Shown: positions 26,784 to 36,036 of the stretch, piece by piece | Layout of the letters: each line of letters begins with the position of its first letter | Position numbering within the stretch: the stretch's first letter is position 1 | Assembly (NCBI GenBank): GCA_937870755.1 | Contig: CALMZV010000145.1 | Coordinates: forward strand, 2,501-66,500 | Source of the DNA: an uncultured Methylocystaceae bacterium | GTDB taxonomy: Bacteria > Pseudomonadota > Alphaproteobacteria > Rhizobiales > Beijerinckiaceae | Reading direction: 5' to 3' | DNA: 64,000 nucleotides | Program-made: the position numbers and the translations under genes | Notes under the pieces: model-generated | Database searches by the model: none | The model's input: only the letters and a program-made list of their open reading frames with translations | Told to the model about the DNA's origin: nothing

Positions 26784-27950
26784 TCAGATGTCCGGTCGGT
26801 CGAGCGCCGCGCGTGTGATCTCGCCGATGTTCGTCAGCCCCGCGAGCGCCATCGCGATTTCGATTTCCTTCTTCATGAAAGCGAGCATGCGCGTCACGCC
26901 CGCCTCGCCCTGCGCCGCCAGCGGCCACACCCAGGCGCGGCCGATGAGACAGGCTTTCGCGCCCGTCGCGACCGCTTTGACCACATCGAGTCCCGAGCGC
27001 ACGCCGCCGTCCATCAGCACCTCGATCCTGCCTTCGACCGCGTCGATCACGGACGGCAGCGCGCCGATGGAGGAGCGCGCGCTGTCGAGCTGGCGGCCGC
27101 CGTGGTTGGAGACGATCACGCCCTGCACGCCCGCATCCACGGCGCGGCGCGCATCTTCCGCGTCCAGCACGCCTTTCAGCAGCACCGCGCCTTTCCATTC
27201 GCCGCGAATCCATTCCACATCCTTCCAGCTCACGGACGGGTCGAGATTCTGCGCGGCGAACGCGGAGAACTGCGGCAGCGTGGCGTTGTCGGGCAGATAT
27301 CTCGCGAGGTTGCCGGGCGCGTGCGGCCGCCCCCCGATGGCCACGTCGCGCAGCCATGCAAAGCGCCGCGCGCGATCGAACAGCACGGCGAGATCGCCCC
27401 ACTTGTCGAGGCCGCCGCCGAAGCCGGACCGCACGTCGCGATAGCGCGCGCCGGGATAGGCGAGATCGACGGTGAGCGCGAGCGTCGTGCAGCCGACGGC
27501 GGCCGCGCGTTGCAGCAGCTCGCGCGCCACGCCGCGATCGCGCATCACGTAGAGCTGGAACCAGAAGGGCGTTGAGGCGGCGGCCGCCACTTCCTCGATG
27601 CCGCAGACGCCGACAGTCGACAGGCAGAACGGCACATTCGCGGCGTTGGCCGCGCGCACCGCCTGCGCCTCGCCGCGGCGGCGGAACATGCCCGCGAGGC
27701 CCACCGGCGCGAGCGCCAGCGGCATGGCCGCCTTCATGCCAAACAGATCGGCGCTGGTGTCGATGTGCGACACGTCGCGCAAGACGCGCTGGCGAATGCG
27801 CAGACGATCGAGATCGGCGGCGTTGTCGCGCAGCGTGACTTCCTGATAGGCGCCGCCGTCGATGAAATCGAACAGCTGCCGCGGCAGGCGTTTTTTCGCG
27901 ATGGCGCGATAATCGGCGAACGTCGCCGGCGCGAGCGCGCGTTGGGTCAT
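26784..27950 (-). CDS. lldD: FMN-dependent L-lactate dehydrogenase (alpha-hydroxy-acid oxidase family)
   Basis: The 388-residue flavoprotein oxidises L-lactate or a related alpha-hydroxy acid. Family motifs are FDFIDGGAYQEVTLRDN, APVGLAGMFRRRGE, FQLYVMRDRG, LTVDLAYPGARYRDVRSGF and the active-site block GVIVSNHGGRQLD with the catalytic histidine, followed by DGGVRSGLDVVKA. The PGARYRD segment resembles LldD more than glycolate oxidase. It follows the fused indolepyruvate oxidoreductase gene by 16 bp, so both may be one transcript. Substrate choice is inferred from similarity. Confidence 0.88.
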   Translation of the reverse strand: MTQRALAPATFADYRAIAKKRLPRQLFDFIDGGAYQEVTLRDNAADLDRLRIRQRVLRDVSHIDTSADLFGMKAAMPLALAPVGLAGMFRRRGEAQAVRAANAANVPFCLSTVGVCGIEEVAAAASTPFWFQLYVMRDRGVARELLQRAAAVGCTTLALTVDLAYPGARYRDVRSGFGGGLDKWGDLAVLFDRARRFAWLRDVAIGGRPHAPGNLARYLPDNATLPQFSAFAAQNLDPSVSWKDVEWIRGEWKGAVLLKGVLDAEDARRAVDAGVQGVIVSNHGGRQLDSARSSIGALPSVIDAVEGRIEVLMDGGVRSGLDVVKAVATGAKACLIGRAWVWPLAAQGEAGVTRMLAFMKKEIEIAMALAGLTNIGEITRAALDRPDI

Positions 27951-27966
27951 GGTTTCCTCCGGTTCG

Positions 27967-30900
27967 TCATGCGGCCTTGTTTTCGACCGCTATGGCCTTC
28001 TTCCATTGCGCGAACAATTTCTCGCGCTCGGCCGCGACCTCGGTCGCGCTTTGCGCGCGCACGTGGCCGTAGCCGCGAATTTTTTCCGGCAGCGCGGCGA
28101 TGCGCGTCGCGATGGCCGCGCCGCGCGGGTCGGCGTGTTCCAAGAGCGCATCGATGTCGGCCTCGTATTGCGCAAGCGTCGCGCGCGCGTGGCGCGCTTC
28201 CAGGCTGTTGCGGAACGGGTCGAGAATAGAGCCGCGCAGAAAGCGCAGCCGCGCCATCGCGCGAAACGCGCGCATCGCCCACGGCCCGACCTCGCCCTTC
28301 ACGAGTTTTCCGGTCGCGGGATCGGTTTTCGCGAATGGCCATGCGCCCAGATGGAAATGCAGCTTGTAGTCGCCTTCGAACTGGCTTTCGAGCGCGCGTG
28401 CGAATTCGGGCGCGGCGTAGAGGCGGGCGACCTCCCATTCGTCCTTGATGGCGAGCAGCTTGTAATAGTATTTCGCAACCGCGCGCGCGAGCGCGTCGTC
28501 GCCGCTCCGCCGCACGCGATCGACCAGCGCGCGATAGCGTTCGGCGTAGGCCGCGTTCCTGTAGGCCACGAGTCGCCTGAATCGATCCTCGATCAGATCG
28601 GCGAGCGTCGACGGCTCGACCGGCGCGAGCGCCACGAACTTTCCGGTCGAACCTTCGCGCGCGAAACGCTCGACGGCGGAAAGATCGTGCGCGGCGCGCC
28701 GACCCCATTCGAACGCCTGCCGGTTCATGTCGATCGCCACGCCGTTCAGTTCGATCGCGCGTTCGATGGCCGCGCGTTCGAGCGGTATCTGGCCGCGCTG
28801 CCAGGCCGCGCCCAGCATGAACATATTGGCGGCGATCGGATCGCCGAGCAGCGCGGCGGCGAGCCGCTGGCCTTCCATCAGCAGCACGTCCTCCCCCATG
28901 ACCGAGGTCAGGCGCCTGGAGAGCGTGGGAACGTCCACCGTCCAGTTGGGGTTGCGGGCGAATTCTGCGGTGGGAATGAGATCGGTGCAGACGACCGCGC
29001 GTGTCTGGCCGGTTTTCAGCTTGGAGAGCGATTCCTCGCCCGCCGCCACGATCAGATCGCAGCCGATCAGCGTGTCCGTCTCGCCGCCGGCGATTCTGGT
29101 CGCGTGCAGATGGTCCGGCGCGCTGGCGATGCGCACATGCGACATCACGGCCCCGTATTTCTGCGAGAGGCCCGTCACGTCGAGGTTCGACGAATAGAGG
29201 CCCTGCAGATGCGCGGCCACCGCCAGCGTCTGGCCGATGGTGACGACGCCCGTGCCGCCGATGCCGCCAATGAGCACGCTGAACTGATCGCCGACCGGCG
29301 GGAGCGTCGGTTCGGGCAGCGCGATCTCCCACGCCGGCGCATCGGCCTTCAGCGCGGGCTCGGGCCTGCGCAGCCGGCCGCCGTGCACGGTCACGAAACT
29401 CGGGCAAAAACCTTCGACGCAGGAATAATCCTTGTTGCACGAGGACTGGTTGATGCGCCGTTTGCGGCCGAGTTCGGTCTCCAGCGGCTCGATCGACATG
29501 CAATTCGACACCTTGCCGCAGTCGCCGCAGCCCTCGCACACTTCGGCGTTAATGAAGGCGCGCTTCTGCGGGTCTTCCCATTTGCCGCGCTTGCGCAGGC
29601 GCCGGCGTTCGGTCGCGCAGGGCTGGTCGTAGAGAATGACCGAAACGTCCCTGTAGGCGCGGAATTCGCGCTGCACGGCGTCGAGCTGGATGCGCGGAAA
29701 CACTTTCACGCCGGGCGGCAGCGCGACGCCGATGTAGCGGTCGGGGTCGTCCGTCACCACCGCCATCTTTTTCACGCCCTCGGCGGCGAGTTCGTGCAGG
29801 ATCTGCGACGGGCTCAGCGCGCCTTCGACCGGCTGGCCGCCCGTCATCGACACGAATCCGTTGTAGAGCAGCTTGTAGGTCATGGGCGCATGGGCGGCCA
29901 CCGCCTGGCGGATGGCGAGAAAACCGGAATGCGCATAGGTGCCGTCGCCGATATTGGCGAATACGTGTTCCTCGCTGGTGAAGGGCTGCTGGCCAAGCCA
30001 CATGACGCCTTCGGCGCCCATATGCGAGACGGTGGTCGTCTGCATCGGGTTCACGAACATCGCCATCGTGTGGCAGCCGATTCCGGCGAGCGCGCGCGAA
30101 CCGTCGGGCAGGCGGGTCGAGCGCGAATGCGGACAGCCGGAGCAGAAGCCCGGCATGCGGGTCGGCGCGCCGGGCGCGGCGGATTTCGGGGCCGGGCCGT
30201 TGGTCGGTTTCAGACCGCAGTCGGGGTCGATCTGCAACAGCGCGGTGGCGAGCACGTCGGCGACGAGTTCGGGACCGATCTCGCCGCAGTTCGGCAGCGC
30301 GACAGGGCCATGCTCGGGGTCGAACACATGGCCGTTGGCGTATTTGCCGACGATGCGCGGCGCATGGCGCGCGCCATAGAGAATGGCGCGAATCTGGTCT
30401 TCCAGAATCGGGCGCTTCTCCTCCACCACCACGATCGTTTCGAGGCCTTCGGCGAAATCGCGGACGATCTCGGGATCGAGCGGCCAGATCATGCCGATCT
30501 TCAGCATGCGCACGCCGAGCATCCGCGCGCGGTCGTCGGAAAGGCCGAGCGCGGCCTTGGCCTGCAACACGTCCTGCCAGGCCTTGCCGGCGGAGACGAC
30601 GCCGATCCGCGCACGCGGCGCGTCGAGCACGATGCGGTTGAGCTGGTTGGCGCGGGCGTAGGCGCGCGCCAGCGGCAGCTTGTGGTTGTAGAGCCGCTGC
30701 TCCTGGGCCACCGCCATGTCGAACGGTCGGATGTTCACGCCGCCCGGCAGGGCGGGCGGGTCGGGCGTCACGATGGCGGGCGAATCGGGGGCGACATAGA
30801 CCGAGCCGCCGCCCTCCACGACGTCGGTCACCACTTTCATGCCGACCCAGCAGCCCGAATAGCGCGAAAGCGCGAAGCCGTGCAGTCCGTAGTCGATCAG

Positions 30901-31446
30901 TTCCTGCGTGTTGGAGGGGTAGAGGACGGGCATGCCGACCGCGATGAAGATCTGGTCGGAGAAATTGACCACGGTGGAGGACTTCGCACCGTGGTCGTCG
31001 CCGGCCAGACAGATCACGCCGCCCCTGGGCGCGGCGCCGGCCGAGTTGGCGTGGCGCAACACGTCGCCCGAACGGTCGACGCCTGGTCCCTTACCGTACC
31101 AGACGCCGAACACGCCATCGACCTTTGCGCCTTGAAAGGCGCCGACATATTGCGCGCCCCAGATGGCGGTGGCGGCCAGATCCTCGTTGAGGCCGGGGCG
31201 AAAGACGATGTTGTTGTCCGCGAGCGCCTTGCCCGCGCCCCACAGTTCCATGTCGTAGCGGCCCATCGGCGAGCCGCGATAGCCGGAGATATAGCCGCCG
31301 GTGTTGAGCCCCGCGGCGGCGTCGCGCAGTCGCTGCTGAATCGGCAGGCGCACGAGCGCCTGCATGCCGGTCATGTAGAGCCAGCCCGAAGGGGCGGAGT
31401 ATTTGTCGTCGAGCGTCATGCCGACGCGAAGGAGCGGGGCGTTCAT
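27967..31446 (-). CDS. Fused indolepyruvate ferredoxin oxidoreductase
   Basis: A 1159-residue enzyme of the fused IorA-IorB type that oxidatively decarboxylates aryl- or branched 2-oxo acids to acyl-CoA. Order: N-terminal pyrimidine-binding domain (GYISGYRGSPMG near 51-62), thiamine-diphosphate domain (GIGCHTMAMFVNP, then NIGDGTYAHSG), a ferredoxin-like [4Fe-4S] region (CEGCGDCGKVSNC and CNKDYSCVEGFCPSF), a gamma domain (LIGGIGGTGVVTIGQTLAVA, then LSQKYGAVMSHVRI) and a C-terminal DUF6537-like part. The fused architecture is typical of aerobic alphaproteobacteria. It lies directly upstream of lldD. Confidence 0.92.
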   Translation of the reverse strand: MNAPLLRVGMTLDDKYSAPSGWLYMTGMQALVRLPIQQRLRDAAAGLNTGGYISGYRGSPMGRYDMELWGAGKALADNNIVFRPGLNEDLAATAIWGAQYVGAFQGAKVDGVFGVWYGKGPGVDRSGDVLRHANSAGAAPRGGVICLAGDDHGAKSSTVVNFSDQIFIAVGMPVLYPSNTQELIDYGLHGFALSRYSGCWVGMKVVTDVVEGGGSVYVAPDSPAIVTPDPPALPGGVNIRPFDMAVAQEQRLYNHKLPLARAYARANQLNRIVLDAPRARIGVVSAGKAWQDVLQAKAALGLSDDRARMLGVRMLKIGMIWPLDPEIVRDFAEGLETIVVVEEKRPILEDQIRAILYGARHAPRIVGKYANGHVFDPEHGPVALPNCGEIGPELVADVLATALLQIDPDCGLKPTNGPAPKSAAPGAPTRMPGFCSGCPHSRSTRLPDGSRALAGIGCHTMAMFVNPMQTTTVSHMGAEGVMWLGQQPFTSEEHVFANIGDGTYAHSGFLAIRQAVAAHAPMTYKLLYNGFVSMTGGQPVEGALSPSQILHELAAEGVKKMAVVTDDPDRYIGVALPPGVKVFPRIQLDAVQREFRAYRDVSVILYDQPCATERRRLRKRGKWEDPQKRAFINAEVCEGCGDCGKVSNCMSIEPLETELGRKRRINQSSCNKDYSCVEGFCPSFVTVHGGRLRRPEPALKADAPAWEIALPEPTLPPVGDQFSVLIGGIGGTGVVTIGQTLAVAAHLQGLYSSNLDVTGLSQKYGAVMSHVRIASAPDHLHATRIAGGETDTLIGCDLIVAAGEESLSKLKTGQTRAVVCTDLIPTAEFARNPNWTVDVPTLSRRLTSVMGEDVLLMEGQRLAAALLGDPIAANMFMLGAAWQRGQIPLERAAIERAIELNGVAIDMNRQAFEWGRRAAHDLSAVERFAREGSTGKFVALAPVEPSTLADLIEDRFRRLVAYRNAAYAERYRALVDRVRRSGDDALARAVAKYYYKLLAIKDEWEVARLYAAPEFARALESQFEGDYKLHFHLGAWPFAKTDPATGKLVKGEVGPWAMRAFRAMARLRFLRGSILDPFRNSLEARHARATLAQYEADIDALLEHADPRGAAIATRIAALPEKIRGYGHVRAQSATEVAAEREKLFAQWKKAIAVENKAA

Positions 31447-31552
31447 GGCGGGTCCGCGAGTTTCGAGGCGCGCGCGTGCGTGCGCGGGGTCAAACAGTTT
31501 CGGACGCGGGGGCGCGTCCCGTCCATCAAAATCGCGGCGCGGGCGGACCCGT

Positions 31553-31849
31553 CTATGGCGTGGCGTGGACGATGACGGGGCCGGCGGCGGCGGTCGCCTG
31601 TCCCTCGACCAGTAGCGGCCCCAGGTTCTTCTCCACCCATGCGAGCGCGCGGCGGTTCGATTCCTCGGCGCCTTCGACGGTATTGAACAGGCTGATCGCG
31701 GTCACCGTGTCGTCGGGCGAATAGACGACGTAGTAGCCCAGAAAGCCCGGCACATTGGAGATGATCGAGAGCGCGCCCGTCTTGATGCGGCGCGCGAGTT
31801 CGTCGGCCTTGCCGGGTTTCGCCCTGGCCTGTCGGATCGCAGCGTACAT
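31553..31849 (-). CDS. Small ABM-type (ferredoxin-like fold) protein
   Basis: A 98-residue protein with AGGAGG just before the ATG. It starts MYAAIRQARAKPGKADELAR, continues with PGFLGYYVVYSPDDTVTAISLF and ends with a helix and a short strand. This is the beta-alpha-beta-beta pattern of antibiotic-biosynthesis-monooxygenase-like dimers. Such small proteins range from heme-degrading to cofactor-free oxygenases to purely structural ones, so no reaction is assigned. It stands alone 106 bp from the oxidoreductase start and just past the tRNA-Val gene. Confidence 0.7.
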   Translation of the reverse strand: MYAAIRQARAKPGKADELARRIKTGALSIISNVPGFLGYYVVYSPDDTVTAISLFNTVEGAEESNRRALAWVEKNLGPLLVEGQATAAAGPVIVHATP

Positions 31850-31969
31850 GGCGCCCTCCTGTCGTTCGGTCGTTGCGGAACGGAACGGGTCAAGCCAAGC
31901 GCGTTTGCGCGCGTTTGCCAAGGGCGGATCGAAATCGCGAAAAAACCGGCGCGACGGCCGGCTCGAAAA

Positions 31970-32044
<75 letters not shown>

Positions 32045-32162
32045 ACTTCGTCGCAAGCGACGGTCCGCATGGTCGGGACATGCGCCGGAAACCGCGAGGT
32101 CGCCGGGACGGGTTGGCTATAAAGGCTCGCGCGGGCGCGCGCAAGCGCCGGGCGCGGCGAAA

Positions 32163-32519
32163 TCAGGCCGCCAGCAGGCGCTGCACCTCGTTCACCAGAT
32201 CGCGCAGGTGGAACGGTTTGGACAGGATTTTCGCCTGTTTGGGCGCGTGATTGTCCGGGTTGAGCGCCACGGCCGCGAAACCGGTGATGAACATGACCTT
32301 GATGTCGGGATCGAGTTCGGTGGCGCGGCGGGCGAGTTCGATTCCGTCCATCTCCGGCATCACGATGTCGGTCAGGAGCAGCTCGAACGGCTCCTCGCGC
32401 AGACGGTTGTAGGCCGAAAGCCCGTTGTCGAACGAGGCGACGGTGTAGCCCGCGTTCTGCAGCGCCTTCACCAGAAACCGGCGCATGTCGTTGTCGTCTT
32501 CCGCGAGCAGGATTTTCAT
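32163..32519 (-). CDS. cpdR: Single-domain response regulator CpdR
   Basis: The 118-residue receiver domain has the acidic pair in LLAEDDND, phosphoacceptor D51 (LLLTDIVMPEMDG), the switch threonine in VMFITGFAAVAL and the lysine in KILSKPFHLRDL, and nothing else. Sequence and length match CpdR, which in its unphosphorylated form helps ClpXP deliver substrates at the cell pole in alphaproteobacteria. The C-terminus ends in two alanines, as reported for CpdR of Caulobacter. It lies between tRNA-Val and a divergent amidohydrolase. Confidence 0.9.
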   Translation of the reverse strand: MKILLAEDDNDMRRFLVKALQNAGYTVASFDNGLSAYNRLREEPFELLLTDIVMPEMDGIELARRATELDPDIKVMFITGFAAVALNPDNHAPKQAKILSKPFHLRDLVNEVQRLLAA

Positions 32520-32699
32520 TGGTCCGACCGATTGTTCGTGCACAGGGCGCGCCGTCCGCTTCCGGGATGGCGTCATCATAGAGCGCGGGTTCGGTAAAAA
32601 TCGAGTGAAACCGAGCGACAAGCGACCGGTTGGATGAAAAATTCGTTCGCGTGGACAGCGCGGCGCGAGGCTGGCAGAGTGCCCGCCCCGGGAGACCGA

Positions 32700-33623
32700 A
32701 TGGATCGCAAACCGAGCATCGTTGGGGAAATAGGCGCGGTCGCGCCGGCCGAGCCCGAACTGGCGACCCCCGTCGAGGTCGTCGCGCCCGCAGGCGCGGC
32801 ATCGCCGGTCGTTCTGTCTTCCCCCCATTCGGGGCGCATCTATCCGGAACGATTTCTGGCGCTGTCGCGCCTCGACCCCGCCACGCTGCGCCGCTCGGAG
32901 GACGCGTTCGTCGACGAGATGTTCGCCGGCGCCGGCGGCGCGCCGCTGGTGCGCGCGCTCTTTCCCCGCGCCTTCCTCGACGTGAACCGCGAACCCTACG
33001 AACTCGATCCGCGCATGTTCGAGGGGCGGCTGCCGGCGCACGCCAACACCCGCTCGCTGCGGGTCGCCGGCGGGCTCGGCACCATCGCGCGGATCGTGGG
33101 CGAATCGCAGGAAATCTACGCCCGGCGCCTGCCGGTGGAGGACGCGCTCGCGCGTATCGAATCTCTCTACCGGCCCTATCACGCCGCGCTGCGCCGGCTG
33201 ATCCAGCGCGCCGCCGCGCAATTCGGGACCGTGGTGCTCGTCGACTGCCATTCCATGCCCTCGTTCCTGTCGGCGGGCGGGCGGTTGGAGCGGGTGACGG
33301 CCGACATCGTGCTCGGCGACCGATTCGGCACCAGCTGTGATTCGGCCTTCGCGGCGGCCGCCGAATCGGAGCTGCGGCGGCTGGGCTATTCGGTTCAACG
33401 CAACAAGCCGTACGCCGGCGGGTTCATCACCGAACACTACGGAGCGCCGGCCGGCCGCGTGCACGCGCTCCAGATCGAAATCAACCGGGCTCTGTATCTG
33501 GACGAGGCCAGAATCGAAAAGACCAAGCATTTCGAGCGTGTTGCAGCCGACATGCGGGCCGTCGTCGACACGCTCTCGCGGCTCGCGCTCGCCGATGTCG
33601 GGCGAAAGGCCGCGGCCGAATAG
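32700..33623 (+). CDS. N-formylglutamate amidohydrolase family protein
   Basis: The 307-residue protein has the family core: VVLSSPHSGRIYPERF, DAFVDEMF, FPRAFLDVNREPYELDP, TVVLVDCHSMPS and GGFITEHYGAPAGRVHALQIEINRALY, supplying metal-binding histidines and acids. HutG of this fold deformylates N-formylglutamate in histidine degradation, but no hut genes are near. The linkage to cpdR and hisN is common in Hyphomicrobiales, so the true substrate may differ. ATG 32700 with GGGAG upstream was chosen over an earlier in-frame start. Confidence 0.85.
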   Translation: MDRKPSIVGEIGAVAPAEPELATPVEVVAPAGAASPVVLSSPHSGRIYPERFLALSRLDPATLRRSEDAFVDEMFAGAGGAPLVRALFPRAFLDVNREPYELDPRMFEGRLPAHANTRSLRVAGGLGTIARIVGESQEIYARRLPVEDALARIESLYRPYHAALRRLIQRAAAQFGTVVLVDCHSMPSFLSAGGRLERVTADIVLGDRFGTSCDSAFAAAAESELRRLGYSVQRNKPYAGGFITEHYGAPAGRVHALQIEINRALYLDEARIEKTKHFERVAADMRAVVDTLSRLALADVGRKAAAE

Positions 33624-33657
33624 GTCGTCCGCCGGGGGCGCCTGCCGCGCGCTGACC

Positions 33658-33692
33658 ACAAAAAGAAAGCGGCCGCCTGCAAGCAAGCGGCC
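33658..33692 (-). terminator. Second, duplicated sRNA terminator copy
   Basis: The same hairpin sequence recurs at 33692-33671, 35 bp further along the minus strand, followed by GCTTTCTTTTTGTG. The 34-bp unit including the T-tract is repeated almost exactly, so it is a recent tandem duplication and a back-up terminator. Confidence 0.7.
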
Positions 33693-33693
33693 C

Positions 33694-33727
33694 AAAAAAG
33701 AAAGAGGCCGCCTGCAAGCAAGCGGCC
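33694..33727 (-). terminator. First sRNA terminator copy
   Basis: On the minus strand GGCCGC and GCGGCC form the ends of a hairpin at 33727-33706, followed by TCTTTCTTTTTT. It would end the small RNA at about 33695. Confidence 0.75.
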
Positions 33728-33839
33728 CAAGTCTTGGGAGGAAACGCCCAAAGAGGGCATATTCAATCTATCTCGCAACGCACAAATTGCAAGTGAGTCC
33801 TTAGTCTATATCGCCCTTAAAGTGGCCGTCCTGGAATTT

Positions 33840-35138
33840 TTATTCCGACTGTTGCAGCGGCGCCTCGTCCTGAGAGGCGGCGCCGGCGAGCGCCTCGTCC
33901 CGATCGGGAGCGCGCCGGTAGAACCAGGCGGCGAGCGCGAGCTGGGCGGCCAGAATGGCGAACACCAGCCGATAGGCTTCCGGCGGATAGGTGCGCACGC
34001 CATCGACCATCCGGAAGCCGAAGGTTTCGATGGCCAGGCCCGTCACCGACTGCATGACGAACGTCCCGCCCATGGTGCCCATATTGAGCAGCGTGATGCC
34101 GCGGCCGGTGAGCGCCGGGGGGAAAAGCGATTTGCCGTGGGCGACCAGCACCGGGAAGAAGCCGAGCGCCGCGCCATAGAAGGCGAGCGCCCACGGCAGC
34201 GCGGCGCGCGGAATCGGCGCCAGCGCGGCGAGCGCGAGCGCGCCCACGACCAGCCCCGTGCCGATCAGCACCGGAACGCGGTAGCTGCGGAACAGCCGGT
34301 CGCTCGGCCCCCAGGCGAAGACGGCCGCGATCTGGGCCACGGCGAGCGCGAGGATCAGGCTGCCGCGCTCCTCGAGCGGCACATGATAGACCTGCGCCAG
34401 CCACGGGCCGACCCACAGGCCGAGAATCGTGGCGAGCGTCGACGAACTGGCCGCCTGCATGAAGAACAGGGGCCAGAAGCCGGGCGCCCTGGTTGAGGCC
34501 AGAATGCCGGCGAAAGTCTCGCCCCAGGTTTCGGCGCGGCTGCGGCGCGCCGCGACCGCCTGCGGGGCCTCGTGGACGAACAGGACGAGGGTGACGGTCA
34601 TGAGCGCGGCGAAGGCGGCTGCGATGAGGAATACGTTGCGCCAGCCGATGGAAGCCGCGCCGATGGCCAGGGGCGCGGTCGCCATCAACATGCCGAGCGA
34701 GCCGGCGCCCAGATGGATGGACGCCACGGTGGAGAACCGGTCGGCCGAGAACAGGCCGGCGTAGAGGGCGAGCGGCGCCATGAAATAGGCGCAGCAGCCG
34801 AAGCCCAGCAGCAGCCGTGCGGCGGTCAGCTGGCGCGAATCGGCCGCCAGCGCGAAAAACACGGTCGCGGCGATGAGAAGCAGCGCGGTCGCCACCATCG
34901 GCGCTTTCGGCCCCCATCGGTCGATGGCGACGCCGAGCGGGATCTGGGCGGCGGAAAAAGAAAGAAAGAACACCGAGGACAGGAAGCCGAGCGCGGCCGC
35001 ATCGAGATCGAATTCGCGCGCCAGATCGGGCGCGATCACCGCGATCGAATTGCGGAAGAACTGGCTGAGCATGTAAATGCCCACCAGCGCCGCGATGACG
35101 ATCGCCGGTCCGCGCGCCGGTTTGCCGAAGGAACCCAT
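33840..35138 (-). CDS. MFS transporter
   Basis: The 432-residue protein has twelve hydrophobic segments and major-facilitator motifs, including the loop-2 pattern IPLGVAIDRWGPKAPM and SVFFLSFSAAQ in helix 2. The N-terminal segment IVIAALVGIYMLSQFFRNSIAVIAPDL resembles the anion:cation symporter or nitrate/glucarate-like MFS branch. Substrate is unknown. ATG 35138 follows a weak ribosome site. The gene is divergent from hisN, 90 bp away, and ends just before the sRNA promoter. Confidence 0.85.
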   Translation of the reverse strand: MGSFGKPARGPAIVIAALVGIYMLSQFFRNSIAVIAPDLAREFDLDAAALGFLSSVFFLSFSAAQIPLGVAIDRWGPKAPMVATALLLIAATVFFALAADSRQLTAARLLLGFGCCAYFMAPLALYAGLFSADRFSTVASIHLGAGSLGMLMATAPLAIGAASIGWRNVFLIAAAFAALMTVTLVLFVHEAPQAVAARRSRAETWGETFAGILASTRAPGFWPLFFMQAASSSTLATILGLWVGPWLAQVYHVPLEERGSLILALAVAQIAAVFAWGPSDRLFRSYRVPVLIGTGLVVGALALAALAPIPRAALPWALAFYGAALGFFPVLVAHGKSLFPPALTGRGITLLNMGTMGGTFVMQSVTGLAIETFGFRMVDGVRTYPPEAYRLVFAILAAQLALAAWFYRRAPDRDEALAGAASQDEAPLQQSE

Positions 35139-35228
35139 GCGTCGTTTCGTCCCCGTGAATTTTCGCGCCCGTTCGGGCCGACTGACGTTTTCTCGTAGCA
35201 TCATTTCGCGCGCGAACGGAGACCGCCG

Positions 35229-36032
35229 ATGAACGCCGTCGATTTCGAACATTTCGTCGCGCGCCTGGCGGACGTATCGGGCGAGGCGCTGATGCCGTTC
35301 TTCCGCACGGCGCTCGGCGCGCAGGACAAGAGCGTGGGCGGCGCGTTCGATCCCGTGACCGAGGCCGACCGCGCGGCGGAGGTGGCGATGCGCCGCCTGA
35401 TCGGCGCGCAATTTCCCGGCCACGGCATCCTCGGCGAGGAGTTCGGCGCCCAGGACATGGATGCGCCGTATGTGTGGGCGCTCGATCCGATCGACGGCAC
35501 CAAGAGCTTCGTGTCCGGCCTGCCGGTCTGGGGCACGCTCATCGGCCTCCTGCACAACGGCCGGCCGTGCTACGGGCTGATGAACCAGCCGTTCACGCGC
35601 GAGCGGTTCTTCGGCGACGGCGCGGCCAGCCACTGGACCGGGCCGGCCCATCGCGGGCAGGGAACGGAGCGGCGCCGGCTGCGCACGCGCGCCTGCGCGG
35701 ACGTGGGGGAGGCGACGCTGATGACCACGTCGCCGCTGCTGATCGGCGAGGACCGGCGCGAGGCCTACCGGCGGGTGGAGCGCGCCGCGCGGCTGCCGCG
35801 CTACGGCGGCGACTGCTACGCCTATTGCGCGCTCGCCGCGGGCCATGTCGATCTGGTGATCGAGGATGGATTGCAGCCCTACGACATCATCGCGCTCATT
35901 CCGATCGTGGAAGGGGCCGGCGGCGTCGTGACGACGTGGGATGGCGGCGACGCCACCAGGGGCGGCGCGATCATCGCGGCCGGCGACCCGCGCGCGCACG
36001 AAGCGGCGATGCAACTGCTGGCGAAAGGATGA
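35229..36032 (+). CDS. hisN: Histidinol-phosphatase, inositol-monophosphatase family
   Basis: The 267-residue Mg-dependent phosphatase has the metal-site motifs GILGEEFG, WALDPIDGTKSFVSGLPVWG and the C-terminal GHVDLVIEDGLQPYDIIAL. The DPIDGTKSF(V/I)SG(L/I)P form and the overall length fit HisN, which performs the penultimate step of histidine synthesis in alphaproteobacteria. An inositol monophosphatase cannot be excluded by motif alone. The following Rid gene starts 4 bp after the stop. Confidence 0.88.
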   Translation: MNAVDFEHFVARLADVSGEALMPFFRTALGAQDKSVGGAFDPVTEADRAAEVAMRRLIGAQFPGHGILGEEFGAQDMDAPYVWALDPIDGTKSFVSGLPVWGTLIGLLHNGRPCYGLMNQPFTRERFFGDGAASHWTGPAHRGQGTERRRLRTRACADVGEATLMTTSPLLIGEDRREAYRRVERAARLPRYGGDCYAYCALAAGHVDLVIEDGLQPYDIIALIPIVEGAGGVVTTWDGGDATRGGAIIAAGDPRAHEAAMQLLAKG

Positions 36033-36036
36033 GAGA

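Larger units (their letters stand above)
33657..33775 (-). ncRNA. mmgR: mmgR/suhB-type small RNA with two terminators
   Basis: On the minus strand a promoter-like pair (TTGCAA near 33791 and TAGATT 16 bp on) is followed by a small GCCC-loop-GGGC hairpin (33758-33746). Next comes an unpaired GTTTCCTCCC, the conserved single-stranded core of the alphaproteobacterial mmgR/suhB family, and then hairpin terminators. MmgR limits polyhydroxybutyrate storage in Sinorhizobium. The two terminators are near-identical copies. The 5' end is estimated. No protein gene fits this gap. Confidence 0.7.

Noticed and set aside
27949-31575. 1208-residue plus-strand frame opposite the indolepyruvate oxidoreductase
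   Set aside because: It is the mirror of a well-supported coding frame, rich in R, H, D and A, with no family motifs.
33663-33729. Two identical hairpins considered as a CRISPR array
   Set aside because: Only two units with no spacer between them, each followed by a T-tract on the minus strand; they are duplicated terminators.
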